Assembly (NCBI RefSeq): GCF_900142195.1 | Contig: NZ_FRAB01000032.1 | Location: 20,498 to 84,497, forward strand | DNA length: 64,000 nucleotides | Reading direction: 5' to 3' | Origin: Paraburkholderia terricola | Lineage (GTDB): Bacteria; Pseudomonadota; Gammaproteobacteria; Burkholderiales; Burkholderiaceae | Part shown: in pieces, positions 60,749-64,000 of the stretch | Layout: each line of letters begins with the position of its first letter | How positions within the stretch are numbered: the first letter of the stretch is position 1 | Program-made: the position numbers and the translations under genes | The notes under the pieces: model-generated | What the model was told of the DNA's origin: nothing | Database searches by the model: none | The model's input: the letters and a program-made list of their open reading frames with translations, nothing else

Positions 60749-61849
60749 TTACGCCTGTTGCGCTTCGGCGCTCGACGCCACACCGAGCGCCGCGTCGAAT
60801 GCGCGTTGCAGCGCGTGCTGATCCAGGTCCTCGCCGATCAGCACGAAGCGGCTTTGCAGTCCCGCATCGGTTTCATGCGCCTGCCAGCGCCGATCGAAAT
60901 AACTATCGAAACGCCGGCCCACGCCCTGGATCACCAGACGCATCGGCGCGCCCGGCAAAGCCGCGAAACCCTTGACGCGGTAAATCGTGTTCGTTTCGAC
61001 GAGCCCTTGCAAAGCGGCGATCAGCGCTTCGCGCGATGGCGCGCTCGCCTGCACCACCACCGAATCGAATTCGTCGTGGTGGTGATCGGCGTCGTCGGCG
61101 GAACCGTGGTGATCGTGGCGCAAGTGGATGGTTTCTTCCGAAGCCGCCTCGAGACCCAGCAACGTGTGCAGATCGAGTTGGCCCATCTGCGCGCGCACGA
61201 TCTTCACTTGCGGTGGAATCTCTTCACGAATGAGGGCTTCCACGGCGCTTTGCCGCGCGTCGTCGAGCAAATCGGTTTTGTTCAGAATCACCAGATCGGC
61301 CGCGGACAACTGATCCTCGAACAGTTCGTGCAGCGGCGATTCGTGATCGAGATTCGGATCGGCCTTGCGTTGCGCATCCACGGCGGCCGGGTTGTCGGCG
61401 AACTGGCCGCTCGCGGCGGCGGGGCCGTCCACCACGGTCACCACCGCATCCACCGTGAAGCTGTTCTTGATCTGCGGCCAGTTGAACGCCTGCACCAGCG
61501 GCTTGGGCAAGGCGAGGCCCGACGTTTCGATCAGCACGTGATCGATCTGCTCGCGGCGCTCGACGAGTTTTTCCATCACCGGAAAAAATTCTTCCTGCAC
61601 GGTGCAGCACAGGCAACCGTTCGCCAGTTCATACAGTTGCCCTTCGGTTTCGACGCCGTTTTCGTCGCAACCGATTCCGCAGCCCTTGAGGATTTCCCCG
61701 TCGATGCCGAGCTCGCCGAACTCGTTGACGATCACCGCAATGCGCTTGCCGCCCGCATGCCGAAGAATGTGCCGAAGCAGCGTGGTCTTGCCGCTGCCGA
61801 GAAAGCCCGTGACGATGGTGACGGGGATCTTGCGCATTTGAGTTTGCAT
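60749..61849 (-). CDS. cobW: CobW/G3E-family GTPase, cobalt metallochaperone
   Basis: A 366-aa G3E GTPase. Walker A GFLGSGKTT and the metal-binding GCLCC motif are at the usual N-terminal positions; NKTD for guanine recognition is near residue 195. A His/Asp-rich loop (HDHHGSADDADHHHDEFD) near residue 250 is a second metal site. It likely delivers Co(II) to CobN. Starts at 61861, 61849 and 61834 are all possible; 61849 is a compromise, with weak ribosome sites for each. First gene of the operon, with a cobalamin riboswitch upstream. Confidence 0.9.
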   Translation of the reverse strand: MQTQMRKIPVTIVTGFLGSGKTTLLRHILRHAGGKRIAVIVNEFGELGIDGEILKGCGIGCDENGVETEGQLYELANGCLCCTVQEEFFPVMEKLVERREQIDHVLIETSGLALPKPLVQAFNWPQIKNSFTVDAVVTVVDGPAAASGQFADNPAAVDAQRKADPNLDHESPLHELFEDQLSAADLVILNKTDLLDDARQSAVEALIREEIPPQVKIVRAQMGQLDLHTLLGLEAASEETIHLRHDHHGSADDADHHHDEFDSVVVQASAPSREALIAALQGLVETNTIYRVKGFAALPGAPMRLVIQGVGRRFDSYFDRRWQAHETDAGLQSRFVLIGEDLDQHALQRAFDAALGVASSAEAQQA

Positions 61850-61949
61850 CGTGAGGTCCATTCGATCGACGGCGTTGCTGCAACAGGGAAAGACAGCAAG
61901 CGGGGTGAGGTCATGAACGCATGCCGCATCCCCGCGGCGTTCGTCCTGC

Positions 61950-62189
61950 GTGCTCTGGCCGGTATCCGGGCTGGCGAAAGCGCCGCTTCCCCTTCCCGTG
62001 CGAGTGATTTCTCGCCCAGTGGTTGTATGCCGACGCGGCCTTGCGCGTGGACATCGAAGCCGGCTCCGCGGTACGTGACGTACCGCATTTCGCTTACCGT
62101 TGCGGGGGCAGCACAGGTTGACCCGGTCCTTGAAGGCGGGCGCCCTGTTTCCCGTTTAACTGCATGCGCAGGAGCGCGCACACGAGCAC
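61950..62189 (-). ncRNA. Cobalamin riboswitch controlling cobW-cobN-chlI-VWA
   Basis: Minus-strand element with the conserved parts in order: TTAAACGGGAAACAGG, CTGTGCTGCCCCCGCAACGG followed by TAAGCG, GGGAAGGGGAAGCG and the B12-box region GCCAGCCCGGATACCGGCC. Closing stem P1 pairs GTGCTC (62189-62184) with GAGCAC (61955-61950). AdoCbl or another cobalamin should turn expression down. It ends about 100 bases before cobW. Confidence 0.92.
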
Positions 62190-62288
62190 CAAAGTGCGTG
62201 CGAGTGTAGGCCCGCGACCCGGCGCAGTCAAGAAAACGCGAGGACGGAGGCGCTTATCGGATGGGGCGTCATGTGCTATCGTAAGCGC

Positions 62289-62504
62289 GCGTTTGGTGCC
62301 CGCACATGCATTCGCGTGTGCAGTTAAACGGGAAACAGGCCGCGCTTGCCGCGCTCAACCTGTGCTGTCCCCGCAACGGTAAGCGACCTGCGGCGCTCGA
62401 TGGGTTTTATAGCGCCGCGCATGCGTTTTCGATGCCACTGTCCGACGAATGCGGACGGGAAGGCAAAGCGCATGAGGCCGCCAGCCCGGATACCGGCCAG
62501 ACGC
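62289..62504 (+). ncRNA. Cobalamin riboswitch controlling the SUMT-CobE gene
   Basis: Plus-strand element with TTAAACGGGAAACAGG, CCTGTGCTGTCCCCGCAACG followed by GTAAGCG, GGACGGGAAGGC and the B12-box region GCCAGCCCGGATACCGGCC. P1 pairs GCGTTTGG (62289-62296) with CCAGACGC (62497-62504). A GGCAGCG/CGCTGCC hairpin directly after (62508-62528) may be the expression platform. Confidence 0.92.
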
Positions 62505-62507
62505 GGA

Positions 62508-62528
62508 GGCAGCGAACGTCACGCTGCC
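62508..62528 (+). promoter_or_regulatory. Possible expression-platform hairpin of the SUMT-CobE riboswitch
   Basis: A 7-bp stem GGCAGCG / CGCTGCC with a 7-base loop, four bases past P1 of the riboswitch. No T-run follows, so control may be translational or Rho-dependent rather than intrinsic termination. Confidence 0.4.
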
Positions 62529-62712
62529 GGCCGCCGGAATCCGCGAGGGACGGATGTGATGGCGCTGAAGCACGGCGTGGTCCCCGCTTGCATGTATCTT
62601 GGTGAAGCGGCGCATTACGTCATGCCTGATATCCGTAGCACCGCATGAGTTCTTCCCTTTCCGCCGGCTCGCACGCCCTCCTGGCGCTTCGGCCCTTCCC
62701 GTCCGTCACGAC

Positions 62713-63993
62713 ATGGCGCGCGCCATGCATGCCGCGATGAGCCGCGCGTGGCTGATCGGCGCGGGCCCCGGCGACGTCGAACTGATGACGCTCAAGGCGA
62801 CCCGCGCGCTCGCGCAAGCCGACGTGGTGCTGGTCGACGATCTGGTGAATCCCGACGTATTGCAGTTCGCGCGCGCCGACGCGCTGGTGATTTACGTCGG
62901 CAAGCGCGGCGGACATCCGTCCACGCCGCAGGCCGGGATCATCGTGCAGATGCTCGCGCATCTGCGGGCCGGGCGCAGCGTCGCGCGTTTGAAAGGCGGC
63001 GATCCGTTCGTGTTCGGGCGCGGCGGCGAGGAATTGCAGGCGCTGCAAGCAGCGGGCATCGACGCCGAAGTGATCAACGGCATCACGGCGGGCATCGCGG
63101 CGCCCGCGGCGATCGGCATTCCGGTCACGCATCGCGATCATGCGCAAGGCGTGGTGTTCGTCACCGGACATAGCGCCGGCAGCGGCGAGCCCGATTGGGC
63201 CGCGCTCGTCGCCACGCGCATGACGCTGGTGATCTACATGGGCATGCGGCGCTTGAGCGATATCGTCGGGGCGTTGCTCGCGGCCGGCATGAACGCTGAT
63301 ACGCCGTGCGCCGCGATCGAATCGGCCACGCGGCCCGAGCAACGGCATGCGCTGGCGCGGCTTGGAGAGTTCGCCGATACGGTGTCTCGCGCCGGGCTCG
63401 GCTCGCCGGCGATCGTGGTGATCGGCGGCGTCGCGTCGCTGGCTTTGGCGCGGAGCGTGCCCATGAAAACGCTGAGCGTCGGCGTCGGTTGCCGGTTGCA
63501 CACCTCGGCCGTGCAGATCGAAACGGCCGTGCGCGCCGCGCTCGGGTCGCATACGTTCGACGAAATCAGCACGATCGCCTCGATCGACAGCAAAGCCCAC
63601 GAAGCAGGCCTGCTCGAATTCTGCGCACGCCACGCGTTGCCGATCGCACTCTTCAGCCGCGAGCAAATCGCGGCGATACCCGTGGCCGAGCCTTCGGCGG
63701 TTGCACGCGAGCATCTCGGCGTGGACGGCGTTTGCGAGCCGTGCGCGCTGCTCGGCGCGGCTAACGTGTCGGCCGGGTCCGCTGCATCGGCTGCGTCGGC
63801 TGCGTCGGCTGCGTCGGCTGCGTCGGCTGCGTCGGCTGCGTCGGCTGCGTCGGCTGCGTCGGCTGTACCCAACGCCCAACTCCTCGTCCGCAAGACCGCG
63901 CATGCCGGCGTGACCGTGGCGATTGCCTCGATCATCGCCCGGACCGAACACGAACCGACAACCCACGACACCGAGAAACAGGACCTTCCATGA
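62713..63993 (+). CDS. Fusion: uroporphyrinogen-III C-methyltransferase (CobA/SUMT) plus CobE/CbiG C-terminal domain
   Basis: A 426-aa bifunctional protein. Residues about 8-250 are SUMT, which makes precorrin-2 with SAM: WLIGAGPGDVELMTLKA, VYVGKRGGHP-type IYVGKRGGHPSTPQ, ARLKGGDPFVFGRGGEE and GITAGIAAPAAIGIPVTHR. From about 252 (LSVGVGCRLHTSAVQIE) the chain is CobE/CbiG-C, including SIDSKAHEAGLLEFC and LLVRKTAHAGVTVAIA. Between the last two blocks lies a ten-unit Ser-Ala-Ala repeat. ATG 62713, 62725 or 62737 could be the start; none has a clear ribosome site. Its TGA overlaps the next gene's ATG. Cobalamin riboswitch upstream. Confidence 0.88.
   Translation: MARAMHAAMSRAWLIGAGPGDVELMTLKATRALAQADVVLVDDLVNPDVLQFARADALVIYVGKRGGHPSTPQAGIIVQMLAHLRAGRSVARLKGGDPFVFGRGGEELQALQAAGIDAEVINGITAGIAAPAAIGIPVTHRDHAQGVVFVTGHSAGSGEPDWAALVATRMTLVIYMGMRRLSDIVGALLAAGMNADTPCAAIESATRPEQRHALARLGEFADTVSRAGLGSPAIVVIGGVASLALARSVPMKTLSVGVGCRLHTSAVQIETAVRAALGSHTFDEISTIASIDSKAHEAGLLEFCARHALPIALFSREQIAAIPVAEPSAVAREHLGVDGVCEPCALLGAANVSAGSAASAASAASAASAASAASAASAASAASAVPNAQLLVRKTAHAGVTVAIASIIARTEHEPTTHDTEKQDLP
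63778..63867 (+). repeat. 9-bp tandem repeat encoding (Ser-Ala-Ala)9-Ser-Ala-Val
   Basis: Ten units of TCG-GCT-GCG (first TCC-GCT-GCA, last TCG-GCT-GTA) inside the CobE-like domain of the fusion. Near-identical codons across all units mean it expanded recently by slippage. It is in frame, so length changes keep the protein readable. Confidence 0.93.
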
Positions 63994-64000
63994 AAACCGA
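63990..64000 (+). CDS. Start of the next cobalamin gene (only 11 bases in window)
   Basis: ATG 63990 overlaps the fusion stop as ATGA and reads Met-Lys-Thr before the window ends. AGGACC lies a few bases upstream. Identity cannot be read; tight coupling suggests another cobalamin-pathway gene. Confidence 0.45.

Larger units (their letters stand above)
61862..62712. other. 851-bp divergent cobalamin control region
   Basis: Holds two divergent cobalamin riboswitches (61950-62189 minus, 62289-62504 plus), about 100 bp apart, plus the two promoters between them. A short frame at 62645-62740 overlapping the SUMT start is not convincing as a gene. Confidence 0.7.

Noticed and set aside
62645..62740. 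A 31-codon frame overlapping the SUMT start as ATGA
   Set aside because: No ribosome site, no hydrophobic or metal motif, and it lies in the riboswitch downstream leader; the overlap may be chance.
1..64000. CRISPR arrays, insertion sequences, integrases or prophage genes
   Set aside because: No spaced direct repeats of CRISPR type, no transposase or integrase motifs and no phage structural genes were seen.

Overview
The window is high-GC chromosomal DNA from a member of the Burkholderiales, most likely Burkholderia sensu lato / Paraburkholderia. This rests on protein families and gene neighbourhoods I recognise (BetIBA, SoxBDAG, ChoXWV, DUF4148 and phasin proteins, and a CobN/ChlI/VWA cobaltochelatase). 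No rRNA, tRNA, CRISPR array, insertion sequence or prophage was seen.

Region 1 (1-21.8 kb) is a choline / glycine betaine / sarcosine catabolic block. An MFS permease cut by the window edge is followed by fdhA (formaldehyde dehydrogenase). Next come betI-betB-betA (choline to betaine) and a VapBC-type toxin-antitoxin pair, then a second MFS carrier. The minus-strand operon sdaA-soxB-soxD-soxA-soxG plus a small gene turns sarcosine into glycine and a one-carbon unit and removes serine. The choline ABC transporter choV-choW-choX has an AraC/GATase1-type regulator inserted between choW and choX. A second regulator of that family lies divergent from sdaA. Formaldehyde from sarcosine oxidation would go to FdhA. 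Glycine would reach serine and then pyruvate through SdaA. The same pair of TGTCG-type half-sites, 21 bp apart, lies upstream of fdhA, sdaA and choV, which suggests one shared regulator.

Region 2 (22-26.7 kb) holds small exported proteins and a tartrate/D-malate-type dehydrogenase with an MFS permease and a divergent LysR regulator.

Region 3 (26.9-41.2 kb) is a glycan-assembly cluster. It encodes a PIG-L deacetylase, five glycosyltransferases, a GmhB-like heptose bisphosphate phosphatase, a NodU-type carbamoyltransferase and a UDP-glucuronate decarboxylase. Facing it is an Atm1-like ABC exporter fused to a degenerate histidine-kinase-like ATPase region and an intact receiver domain.

Region 4 (41.4-55.2 kb) is mixed. 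It has a phospholipase C-like lipoprotein, a dihaem peroxidase, a HAD phosphatase, an AhpD-like protein, a divergent cysteinyl-tRNA synthetase and an orphan NuoM-like subunit. A phasin and an AttEFGH-like ABC/lipocalin operon follow. The cysS leader looks like a cysteine attenuator: a good promoter whose predicted start falls on the AUG of a 25-residue peptide with tandem Cys codons, followed by a hairpin and U-run just before cysS.

Region 5 (55.2-64 kb) is cobalamin biosynthesis. cobW-cobN-chlI-VWA run on the minus strand, and a SUMT-CobE fusion plus the start of another gene run on the plus strand. Each operon has its own cobalamin riboswitch, and the two riboswitches are divergent.
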